The notes under the pieces: generated by a model | The model's database searches: none | What the model was told of the DNA's origin: nothing | What the model saw: the letters and a program-made list of their open reading frames with translations, nothing else | Assembly (NCBI GenBank): GCA_021107605.1 | Contig: JAIOSN010000313.1 | Coordinates: forward strand, 1-6,417 | DNA length: 6,417 bases | Direction of reading: 5' to 3' | Origin: Anaerolineae bacterium | GTDB taxonomy: Bacteria; Chloroflexota; Anaerolineae; B4-G1; SLSP01 | Program-made: the position numbers and the translations under genes | Shown: positions 1 through 5,069 of the stretch, piece after piece | Numbering within the stretch: the first letter of the stretch is position 1 | How the letters are laid out: each line of letters starts with the position of its first letter

Positions 1-838
1 CGTAAGCGCCGGGCAGATCGCGGTCATCCACCGCCAGGTAGAAGGAGATCACGGCGTAGCTGGGTTTGTGCGTGAGATAAGCGTGCGGGCGATCCAAATA
101 GTACCACGCCCAGCGGTCAGTAGTCCAACCGTAGGTCTGCTGCCCATCCCAGGTAAAGATGATTTCCCAGGTCAGGGAGGGCGCGGCGGTATCCAGATGT
201 CCTTCGATGATCTCCTCCGCCAGATCGCCATCCCGATCCTCGAAGTAAACACCCGCCGTGCCGCGAAAGGCGCCCAAGAGGCGATATTCCCCCCCCTCCC
301 AGACGTAGACGTGTAAGAACGTCTCGTGCTGCTCAGCATGCCCGAAGATCGCTATCTCCGGCCGCCCGTCAGCGTTGATGTCGCGGATCTCCACCTCACA
401 AGTAGCATACTGCCCCAATCCAATGTCCGGCTCGCCCGGCTTGGGATGCGCGGCCGGCAAGGCGTAGAATTCCTCCCCGTCCAGGATAAAGGCGCTCAAG
501 CGCGGCCCGGCCTCCGGTTGGTGAACGAGCGCCAGCCATTCTGGTTCCGCGTCGCCGTCGGTGTCCTCGTGGCGCAGACAGACCAGCTGGGCATCGCCGG
601 CCGCCGCTTGCACGCGAGCCAGCCCGCGCTTCGCCGCCTCCGCAGCCAACACCGGATTAGGCGTGGCATAAGGTGTAGCGGTCGGCGTGAAACTCATAGT
701 GGGAGTTGCGGGCGGTGCGGTAGCCGTGGCCACCGGCGGCGTGAAAGTCGCCGTGGGCGCTATGACGCCAGGAGACGGAGAACCGACACAGCCAAGCAAA
801 CTAAAGCCTATCAGAAGCACCAGTATCAAATATCGCAC
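1..838 (-). CDS. Exported lipoprotein with P/T-rich linker and VCBS/FG-GAP-like acidic motifs, 3' end missing
   Basis: The reverse strand is open from a GTG at 838 to the window edge, giving 279 residues with no stop; the C-terminus lies outside. Residues 1-17 form a type II signal peptide: Arg2, a hydrophobic stretch LILVLLIGFSLL, and lipobox LLGC with Cys17 as the lipidated residue. Residues 20-62 are a Pro/Thr/Ala-rich linker, so the folded part should sit outside the membrane on a tether. Three acidic motifs follow, DTDGDAEPE (92-100), DINADGRPE (153-161) and DRDGDLAEE (201-209). They resemble the DxDxDG-type calcium loops of FG-GAP/VCBS propeller repeats, each preceding a hydrophobic strand. 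That suggests a partial beta-propeller, by inference. The start is supported by GGAGAAG five bases upstream. The gene lies downstream of the aminotransferase on the same strand, but no functional link is evident. The exact role is unknown. Confidence 0.88.
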   Translation of the reverse strand, partial: MRYLILVLLIGFSLLGCVGSPSPGVIAPTATFTPPVATATAPPATPTMSFTPTATPYATPNPVLAAEAAKRGLARVQAAAGDAQLVCLRHEDTDGDAEPEWLALVHQPEAGPRLSAFILDGEEFYALPAAHPKPGEPDIGLGQYATCEVEIRDINADGRPEIAIFGHAEQHETFLHVYVWEGGEYRLLGAFRGTAGVYFEDRDGDLAEEIIEGHLDTAAPSLTWEIIFTWDGQQTYGWTTDRWAWYYLDRPHAYLTHKPSYAVISFYLAVDDRDLPGAY

Positions 839-843
839 GTTTT

Positions 844-850
844 CTTCTCC
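844..850 (-). promoter_or_regulatory. Ribosome binding site that fixes the GTG start of the lipoprotein
   Basis: GGAGAAG reads on the minus strand from 850 to 844, five bases before the GTG at 838. No ATG gives a signal peptide in this frame: the first in-frame ATG is at codon 48, inside the P/T-rich linker. The GTG start is therefore well supported. Confidence 0.75.
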
Positions 851-853
851 TCT

Positions 854-883
854 AAAAGCCCTCACCGCAGAGACACAGAGGGC
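854..883 (-). terminator. Possible weak terminator between aminotransferase and lipoprotein genes
   Basis: On the minus strand GCCCTC (883-878) can pair with GAGGGC (863-858) around a 14-base loop, followed by four T (857-854). The loop is long, the T tract is short, and the stem is built from the dispersed repeat at 863-894, so the pairing may be incidental. If functional it would separate the aminotransferase transcript from the lipoprotein gene. Confidence 0.25.
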
Positions 884-894
884 ACTGAGATTTA
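863..894 (+). repeat. Dispersed purine-rich repeat, copy 1 (CACCGCAGAGACACAGAG type)
   Basis: This 32-base stretch aligns without gaps to 2244-2275 (24 of 32 identical, most differences A/G transitions). Its first 20 bases or so also match the reverse complement of 5049-5069. The pattern is CACC followed by a roughly 12-base purine-rich period. Similar sequences are, from memory, common between genes in Chloroflexota and some other environmental bacteria. They encode nothing visible. Confidence 0.6.
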
Positions 895-914
895 CTTAGC
901 CAGCGGTTGAAACC

Positions 915-935
915 CCGACTACCGACTACCAGACC
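915..935 (+). repeat. Short heptamer repeat (CCGACTA x2 plus one degenerate unit)
   Basis: CCGACTA occurs twice in perfect tandem at 915-928, followed by a degenerate unit to 935. It sits just downstream of the aminotransferase stop codon (minus strand). It has the same 7-base period as the arrays at 2152-2221 and 2347-2381. Confidence 0.45.
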
Positions 936-941
936 ACCCGC

Positions 942-2135
942 CTATTGCTTGCCCACCATCCGCAACGCTTTCCGCAACAACCAACGTTCCCACCGTTCCA
1001 GCGCCTCTCTCAATAGTTCCTCCGACTGCACCAGTGAGATGCGCAGATAACCTTCCCCGTATTCACCAAAAGCGCTACCCGGCGAGACGGAGACGCCGGT
1101 CTCTTCTAACAGTTCCTCAGTAAAAGCCGCGCTAGAGGCGAACTGCGGAGGAACCTCTGCCCAGACGTAGAGCGTGGCCTCATAAGGCGCATACCAAAGA
1201 TTCATTCGATCCAGAGCGCGGGTGACTACCTCCCGCCGCTGCTGGTAGACCGCGTTACGCTCAGTGTACCAAGAGGCCGGCAAATCCAACGCCACCGCCG
1301 CCGCGCGCTGAATAGGGCGGAAGATACCCGTATCGCTATTGGTCTTCACCCGCGCGATGGCAGAGATAGCCTCCACGTTACCCACGACCATGCCCACGCG
1401 CCAACCGGCCATATTCGCCAACTTGGAGAGCGAGTTGAACTCAATCGCCACATCCATCGCCCCCGGAACCTGCAAGATGCTGGGTGGTTGGCTTCCGTCC
1501 CAAACCACCTCGCTATACGGGTTATCATAGGCTAAAAGGAGCTTATGTTGCCGCGCAAAAGCCACGGCTTCCACCAAAAAGTCCAAATCAGCGATAGCGG
1601 AGGTCGGGTTGTTGGGATAGTTGAGCCAGAGTACCCGCGCCTTACGCAGCACCTCGGCAGGAATAGCGTCGAAATCGGGGAGGAAGTCATTTTCGCGCAG
1701 CAGCGGCATCTGATATAACTCCGCCCCCACCAGCACAGCGGGATTACTGTAGGTCGGGTAGCCCGGATTGGGAACCAGCACCACACTGCCACGCTCCAAA
1801 AAAGCGGTGGGAAGATGTTGAATCCCCTCTTTGGAACCGATCAGCGCCAATACCTCACTCTCCGGAGCCAACGCCGCCCCAAAACGCCGTTGGTAGAAGT
1901 GCGCCACGGCGCGCCGGAACTCTGGATCGCCGTAGAAGCCCGCGTAACCGTGATTCTCCGGTTGGAGAGCAGCTTCGTTCAGAGTGGCAATAACAACATC
2001 GGGGGGGGGCATATCGGGGCTGCCGATATCCAGGCGGATCACGTCAACGCCCGCAGCCCGCAGCGCAGCGATACGCTTACCAATAGTAGCAAAGATATAG
2101 GTCGGTAAATTTTCGAGACGTTCTGCGATTTTCAT
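942..2135 (-). CDS. Class I/II PLP-dependent aminotransferase, LL-diaminopimelate aminotransferase (DapL)-like
   Basis: A complete fold-type I aminotransferase of 397 residues, cytosolic. Visible landmarks are IGSPD (37-41), the cofactor-phosphate loop GSKEG (100-104), PNPGYPTY (122-129), NYPNNPT (172-178), Asp204 in AYDNPY (pairs with the PLP ring nitrogen), Lys238 in SLSK (Schiff-base lysine), Arg246 in GWR, and Arg365 in YLRIS (substrate carboxylate). The whole-length pattern resembles bacterial DapL, which converts tetrahydrodipicolinate and glutamate to LL-diaminopimelate for lysine and peptidoglycan. The lysine region reads SLSKLANMAGWR, where I recall SLSKTYNMTGWR in typical DapL, so another amino-acid substrate is possible. 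The start is supported by AAGGAG (2150-2145) nine bases upstream. Codons 43-45 (PPP) are encoded by nine consecutive C. No other lysine or cell-wall genes are adjacent. Class certain, substrate moderately sure. Confidence 0.93.
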   Translation of the reverse strand: MKIAERLENLPTYIFATIGKRIAALRAAGVDVIRLDIGSPDMPPPDVVIATLNEAALQPENHGYAGFYGDPEFRRAVAHFYQRRFGAALAPESEVLALIGSKEGIQHLPTAFLERGSVVLVPNPGYPTYSNPAVLVGAELYQMPLLRENDFLPDFDAIPAEVLRKARVLWLNYPNNPTSAIADLDFLVEAVAFARQHKLLLAYDNPYSEVVWDGSQPPSILQVPGAMDVAIEFNSLSKLANMAGWRVGMVVGNVEAISAIARVKTNSDTGIFRPIQRAAAVALDLPASWYTERNAVYQQRREVVTRALDRMNLWYAPYEATLYVWAEVPPQFASSAAFTEELLEETGVSVSPGSAFGEYGEGYLRISLVQSEELLREALERWERWLLRKALRMVGKQ

Positions 2136-2151
2136 TTTACTGTTCTCCTTG

Positions 2152-2221
2152 GTTAGAAGTTACAGGCTAAAAGTTACAGGTTAAAAGTTGAAAGTTAAAG
2201 GTTGAAAGTCCAAGGTTGCTT
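2152..2221. repeat. Tandem 7-bp array, consensus GTTNAAR, about ten units
   Basis: Ten consecutive heptamers keep exact 7-base phase. Examples are GTTACAG at 2159 and 2173, GTTAAAA at 2180, GTTGAAA at 2187 and 2201, and GTTAAAG at 2194. The outer units, such as GTCCAAG at 2208 and GTTGCTT at 2215, are degenerate. The array begins directly behind the aminotransferase Shine-Dalgarno, so it occupies that gene's 5' leader or promoter. Tandem heptamer repeats between genes are known in cyanobacteria (STRR elements); relatedness is not claimed. Confidence 0.75.
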
Positions 2222-2243
2222 CTACTGAAAAGACCAAGAATTT

Positions 2244-2275
2244 CACCACGAAGGCACGGAGAGCACAGAGATTTT
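2244..2275 (+). repeat. Dispersed purine-rich repeat, copy 2 (CACCACGAAGGCACGGAG type)
   Basis: This aligns without gaps to copy 1 at 863-894, ending in the shared GAGATTT. Both copies lie in non-coding DNA on the same strand. No coding role is visible. Confidence 0.6.
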
Positions 2276-2285
2276 AGGATCAACC

Positions 2286-2300
2286 AGATTTCGGAAATCT
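2286..2300. repeat. Perfect 7-1-7 palindrome A (AGATTTC-G-GAAATCT)
   Basis: The arms are exactly complementary around one central G. The palindrome is followed by TAACT and, a little later, CGTATTG, exactly as after palindrome C at 2681-2695. The arm sequence differs from B and C at two positions, both compensated in the other arm. It could act as a regulator binding site or as a 6-bp hairpin with a CGG loop. Confidence 0.6.
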
Positions 2301-2342
2301 TAACTGAAGCGTATTGCAGCTAGTCCTTATGACGAATAGCAA

Positions 2343-2381
2343 ATGGCTAACCGCTAATGGCTAACCGCTACTGTCTACCGT
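2343..2381. repeat. Second heptamer array with a perfect 14-bp tandem duplication
   Basis: ATGGCTAACCGCTA is repeated exactly at 2343-2356 and 2357-2370. Read in sevens from 2347 the units are CTAACCG, CTAATGG, CTAACCG, CTACTGT and CTACCGT, so the 14-mer is a higher-order product of a 7-base repeat. It abuts the left end of the duplicated element at 2384. Confidence 0.65.
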
Positions 2382-2383
2382 AT

Positions 2384-2587
2384 CCTTGCGGCAAACTATC
2401 CTCTTTTAGGGAAATCAACTCCCCAATGATACACCAGCCCGCATTTTTTGCCCACACCCATTAAAAGTCTCAGCACCTGAAGAACTGCACGCTGGCAACC
2501 AGGTTTCTGCCATTGATCACTCGTCACCTGCACAAAAAAAAGTATAATACTACTTCAGTTGATTGACTGGCAAAATTCCGGATTTGG
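2384..2587 (+). repeat. ~200-bp duplicated intergenic element, copy 1 (upstream of the SPFH gene)
   Basis: This aligns over its length with 5060-5260 upstream of bioY, same orientation, with only small gaps. Exact shared blocks include AACTGCACGCTGGCAACC (2483-2500), ATCACTCGTCACCTGC (2516-2531), TATAAT (2543-2548), AGTTGATTG (2557-2565) and CAAAATTCCGGATTTGG (2571-2587). One-base indels between copies shift any reading frame, so it is not coding. The conserved TATAAT with constant spacing suggests a promoter-bearing module or a degenerate mobile repeat. No terminal inverted repeats or target-site duplication were recognised. Confidence 0.85.
2520..2548 (+). promoter_or_regulatory. Candidate sigma70-type promoter for the SPFH/NAD-kinase-like unit
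   Basis: A perfect -10 hexamer TATAAT (2543-2548) lies 17 bases after CTCGTC (2520-2525), a poor -35 match. The same hexamers with the same 17-base spacer recur in copy 2 before bioY. The poor -35 suggests activator help or a different -35 preference. The predicted 5' leader to the ATG at 2743 is nearly 190 bases and contains palindromes B and C. Confidence 0.5.
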
Positions 2588-2598
2588 CCCGCAAGTCT

Positions 2599-2613
2599 AG
2601 ACCTCAGAGGTCT
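2599..2613. repeat. Perfect 7-1-7 palindrome B (AGACCTC-A-GAGGTCT)
   Basis: The arms are identical to palindrome C; only the central base differs (A instead of G). It lies about 50 bases after the TATAAT site, within the presumed leader of the SPFH transcript. With C it brackets about 67 bases. Confidence 0.65.
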
Positions 2614-2680
2614 TACGAGGTCCTGGTGCATCAGTTTTTCGCTCAATACAGTAAGCTTGTGTTTACGACGCTCTTACCGG

Positions 2681-2695
2681 AGACCTCGGAGGTCT
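2681..2695. repeat. Perfect 7-1-7 palindrome C (AGACCTC-G-GAGGTCT)
   Basis: This is the third member of the family, 47 bases before the SPFH start codon. The 38-base block 2681-2718 aligns with 2286-2323 (28 of 38 identical), including TAACT and CGTATTG. It may be an operator or leader hairpin. Confidence 0.65.
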
Positions 2696-2742
2696 TAACT
2701 AAATCGTATTGGGATTAGCCCATTTTAGAAAAGGAGATTATC

Positions 2743-3789
2743 ATGGCTCACATCACCCGCCTAGCTTTCGTTCGCCACCTGCGTGCAGAACCCAATCAGT
2801 ATATTCTACACTACCGCGCGGGCAATCTGGTGCGCAGTGGAGCCGGTTTGGCCTACTGGTTCCATCCACTCTCAGCAGCAGTGGCACAGGTTCCAGTAGA
2901 AGACATCGGAACCACCTTCATCTTGCGGGAGCGGTCTGCTGACCTTCAGGAAATCGCGGTGCAAGTGACCCTGATCTACCGGCTTATTGATCCCCAACAG
3001 GCCGCGCAGCGCATCAACTTTAACATCTCGCTCGATAGCGGGGCCTGGATCAAGCAACCGCTGCAACGACTGGACAACATGTGGGCTAGTTGGGCCCGGC
3101 ATCCAGCGCGGGCCTGCTTGATCGTCATGCCCCTAGTCAAGGCAGTGCGTTCTGGGGCCGATCAAGTCCAGAATGTGCTTGCAGAAACGTTAAAAAGCAA
3201 CCCCGAGATCCAAGACACAGGCCTATCTTTAGTAAGTGTGCAGGTGGATCAAATAGCCCCCACCGCCGAGTTGGAGAAGGCATTGCAGATCCCCGCCCGC
3301 GAAGGGATCCAGCAAAAGGCCGATGAGGCGACATTCCAGCGTCGCGCAATGGCGGTGGAAAAGGAACGAGCCATCAAGGAAAACGAACTGGCTACCGAGA
3401 TCGAACTCGCGCGGCGGCAGGAAGAACTTGTGCGCCAACAGGGGGCGAACAAGATGTTGACGGTCCACCAGCAGGTCGCACGGCAAAAGTTCAATGTTGA
3501 GGCCGAGGCCGAGTGCAAGACAATTTCTGCCCAGGGAAGGGCCGAGGAGATGCACATCCAAGCCGAAGCAGAAACCGCGGCCCGGCGGATGCTTTTGGAG
3601 GTTGAAACGGAAGCCGAGGCCCGCCGCGTCGAGTTGTGGAAGAAAGCCCCGCCGGCGGTCATATTCGGACTGGCTGCACAACGTTTTGCTGACAAGGTAC
3701 AGACAATCCAGCATCTCAACCTGACGCCCGATCTTCTGGGTGACGCCCTCCAACGGTTGCTGTCGGATCAGACCACTCCGGAGGCCTGA
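2743..3789 (+). CDS. Soluble SPFH/band-7 domain protein with long coiled coil
   Basis: 348 residues. Residues about 8-180 look like an SPFH (stomatin/prohibitin/flotillin) domain: a beta-rich start with RAGNLVRSGAGLAYWFHPL, then DLQEIAVQVTLIYRLIDPQQAAQRINF, and LSLVSVQVDQIAPTAELEKAL before the helix. Residues about 180-300 are rich in Glu, Ala, Arg and Gln (EAEAE at 253-257, QAEAETAARR at 273-282, ETEAEARR at 288-295), typical of the flotillin-like coiled coil. No N-terminal membrane segment or signal peptide is present, unlike most stomatins and flotillins, so the protein is probably cytosolic or peripheral, as in vault-like SPFH proteins. SPFH proteins form large oligomers or scaffolds. AAGGAG (2731-2736) lies six bases before the ATG. 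The stop is followed after six bases by the NAD-kinase-like gene, so the two are translated together. The specific role is unknown. Confidence 0.88.
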   Translation: MAHITRLAFVRHLRAEPNQYILHYRAGNLVRSGAGLAYWFHPLSAAVAQVPVEDIGTTFILRERSADLQEIAVQVTLIYRLIDPQQAAQRINFNISLDSGAWIKQPLQRLDNMWASWARHPARACLIVMPLVKAVRSGADQVQNVLAETLKSNPEIQDTGLSLVSVQVDQIAPTAELEKALQIPAREGIQQKADEATFQRRAMAVEKERAIKENELATEIELARRQEELVRQQGANKMLTVHQQVARQKFNVEAEAECKTISAQGRAEEMHIQAEAETAARRMLLEVETEAEARRVELWKKAPPAVIFGLAAQRFADKVQTIQHLNLTPDLLGDALQRLLSDQTTPEA

Positions 3790-3795
3790 GGCATA

Positions 3796-4713
3796 ATGAA
3801 GGACCTCCGCCTCCCACGTATCGTGCTAGTCACCCGGAAGACACCGGTGGAATTGTTGCTGGAACAGCATGGCACGCTGGCACAGGCGCGCTTCTACCTC
3901 AAGTCCCGAGGTCAGGATATCTTGGAGTACGAGGAGATCCACGAACGTTTTCAGGCTGCGATGGAAAAAGTTCTGCCGGCCATCCCGCCCGATCAACGTC
4001 GTGTGCATCTGGATCGCGGTGATCTCGACCGCTTTCTCTTTGCTCCTGATGACGTGATCGTGATCGTTGGTCAGGATGGGCTGGTGCCGAACGCCGCCAA
4101 GTACCTGCACGGCCAGTTGACCATCGGCATCAATCCAGACGCGGATCGGTACGACGGCGTTCTCTGCCCTCATCCGCCCAGCGCCACGGCTAAACTGCTA
4201 GATTGGGCGGGGCGGCGGGAAGGGCAAGGTTACCACATCGAGTGCAGAATTATGGCCGTAGCCGAGAGGGAGGATGGTCAACGACTGCTCGCGCTAAACG
4301 AAGTTTTTGTCGGCCACCGGTCACACCAATCGGCGCGCTACCGCCTTCGAGTGCAAGGCCACGAAGAACGACAATCCTCTTCCGGGGTGATCTGCGCCAC
4401 CGGCACCGGCAGCACCGGCTGGGCCAGATCAATTTCCGAGCAGCGCGGCCTCAACGTTTCCTTGCCAGATCCCGAACAACGCCGCCTCGCCTGGTTCGTG
4501 CGAGAACCTTTCCCGTCAGTGTACACGGGGACTAGGCTCAACTTTGGCTTTGTAGAGTCGGATCGCCAGCTGGTGATCACCTCCGAGATGGGCGCAGGTG
4601 GAGTGATCTTTGCCGACGGGATCGAATCGGACAACATCGAGTTTCTGGACGGCCACAAGGTAGGTATTTATATCGCCCACGACACCTTGAATCTACTGGT
4701 TCCCACCAAATAA
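3796..4713 (+). CDS. NAD kinase-superfamily protein with altered GGDG motif, partner of SPFH protein
   Basis: 305 residues, cytosolic. Recognisable NAD-kinase (PpnK) landmarks in order are VIVIVGQDG (87-95) in place of the usual GGDG(T), TIGINPD (109-115), LNEVFVG (167-173; Asn168-Glu169 of the NE motif), and the glycine-rich GTGSTGW (203-209). GVIFADG (269-275) may match the late conserved Asp-Gly. The catalytic Asp is retained (Asp94), but the second Gly of GGDG is Gln93 and the Thr is replaced by Leu96. Typical NAD kinases phosphorylate NAD to NADP using ATP or polyphosphate. Whether this one keeps that activity or has another lipid, sugar or nucleotide substrate cannot be told. The first ~85 residues are not recognised motif by motif. 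GGAGG (3780-3784) overlaps the end of the SPFH gene, 11 bases before the ATG, implying coupled translation. Confidence 0.85.
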   Translation: MKDLRLPRIVLVTRKTPVELLLEQHGTLAQARFYLKSRGQDILEYEEIHERFQAAMEKVLPAIPPDQRRVHLDRGDLDRFLFAPDDVIVIVGQDGLVPNAAKYLHGQLTIGINPDADRYDGVLCPHPPSATAKLLDWAGRREGQGYHIECRIMAVAEREDGQRLLALNEVFVGHRSHQSARYRLRVQGHEERQSSSGVICATGTGSTGWARSISEQRGLNVSLPDPEQRRLAWFVREPFPSVYTGTRLNFGFVESDRQLVITSEMGAGGVIFADGIESDNIEFLDGHKVGIYIAHDTLNLLVPTK

Positions 4714-4747
4714 GAGAGGCAACACGATTAGGGACAGTCGTCGTCAA

Positions 4748-4780
4748 GTGAAATAGGTTCACATCAAAATTTATTTTTTT
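4748..4780 (+). terminator. Weak candidate intrinsic terminator after the NAD-kinase-like gene
   Basis: GTGAA (4748-4752) and TTCAC (4758-4762) form a 5-bp stem with a five-base loop. A T-rich tract including seven T in a row ends near 4780. The stem is short and eight or more bases separate it from the T run, so termination here is uncertain. Confidence 0.3.
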
Positions 4781-4828
4781 CTTAGCGGCCTTTGGTTAGT
4801 GTCATTAGGTTTTCGCCAGCCGCAGTAC

Positions 4829-4948
4829 GCCTACTGAAGTAGGCTACCGCAGGCTAAAGCCGGCTGTCCACCGGCGTGGACAGGGACTAGAACGCGTCGC
4901 CGGAGGACGACGCCCGGCGCAGCGCGCCTCAGAGAGCGACTTCAGTCG
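4829..4948. repeat. GC-rich cluster of five short hairpins
   Basis: Successive inverted repeats are GCCTAC-TGAA-GTAGGC (4829-4844), GGCT-AA-AGCC (4852-4861), CTGTCCAC-CGGC-GTGGACAG (4864-4883), GCGTCG/CGACGC with an 8-base loop (4894-4913), and CGAC-TTCA-GTCG (4937-4948). Two stems have complementary loops (TGAA and TTCA). The first hairpin to the last spans 120 bases without an open frame of note. It may be a composite palindromic repeat or a structured RNA, but no known RNA family was recognised. Confidence 0.6.
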
Positions 4949-5048
4949 TGTCCTGGTGCGATATGAACCTCTGACCAGGCGCACAAAATACTAGCAGTAG
5001 GAGCCAGCCCTCCGACGCTCGGTAGTGGCGAATTTCTCGTGACACTAA

Positions 5049-5069
5049 CTCCTTTGCGTCTTTGCGGTG
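5049..5069 (-). repeat. Dispersed purine-rich repeat, copy 3, inverted
   Basis: On the minus strand it reads CACCGCAAAGACGCAAAGGAG, matching the start of copies 1 and 2 with A/G changes. It overlaps the left end of the ~200-bp element copy 2. The matching place in copy 1 (2384-2393) keeps only a decayed trace. Confidence 0.55.

Larger units (their letters stand above)
2136..2742. other. Divergent intergenic region of 607 bp, repeat-dense, no gene
   Basis: This lies between the start codons of the aminotransferase (leftward) and the SPFH gene (rightward), so it must hold both promoters. No convincing coding frame was found. From left to right it holds a heptamer array, a dispersed purine-rich repeat, palindrome A, a second heptamer array, duplicated-element copy 1 with a TATAAT site, and palindromes B and C. 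A clear minus-strand promoter for the aminotransferase was not recognised. The SPFH ribosome binding site AAGGAG is at 2731-2736. Confidence 0.7.

Noticed and set aside
326..910. Plus-strand open frame of 194 codons, Arg-rich
   Set aside because: It lies opposite the lipoprotein gene, which has a signal peptide, lipobox, ribosome site and coherent domains; the plus frame has low-complexity Arg-rich composition.
2343..2381. Possible CRISPR array
   Set aside because: The units are contiguous 7-mers with no unique spacers of 30 bases or more and no cas gene nearby.
3229..3753. Long minus-strand frames across the SPFH coiled-coil region
   Set aside because: They are the antisense of GAG/GCC-rich coiled-coil codons, with no ribosome site or family resemblance.
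2618..4960. Shared 10-mer GTCCTGGTGC near 2620 and 4950
   Set aside because: The match does not extend in either direction and contexts differ, so chance is sufficient explanation.
4829..4980. Possible tRNA or tmRNA in the hairpin-rich stretch
   Set aside because: No acceptor stem with CCA-like end, T-loop consensus or anticodon arm could be assembled from the hairpins.
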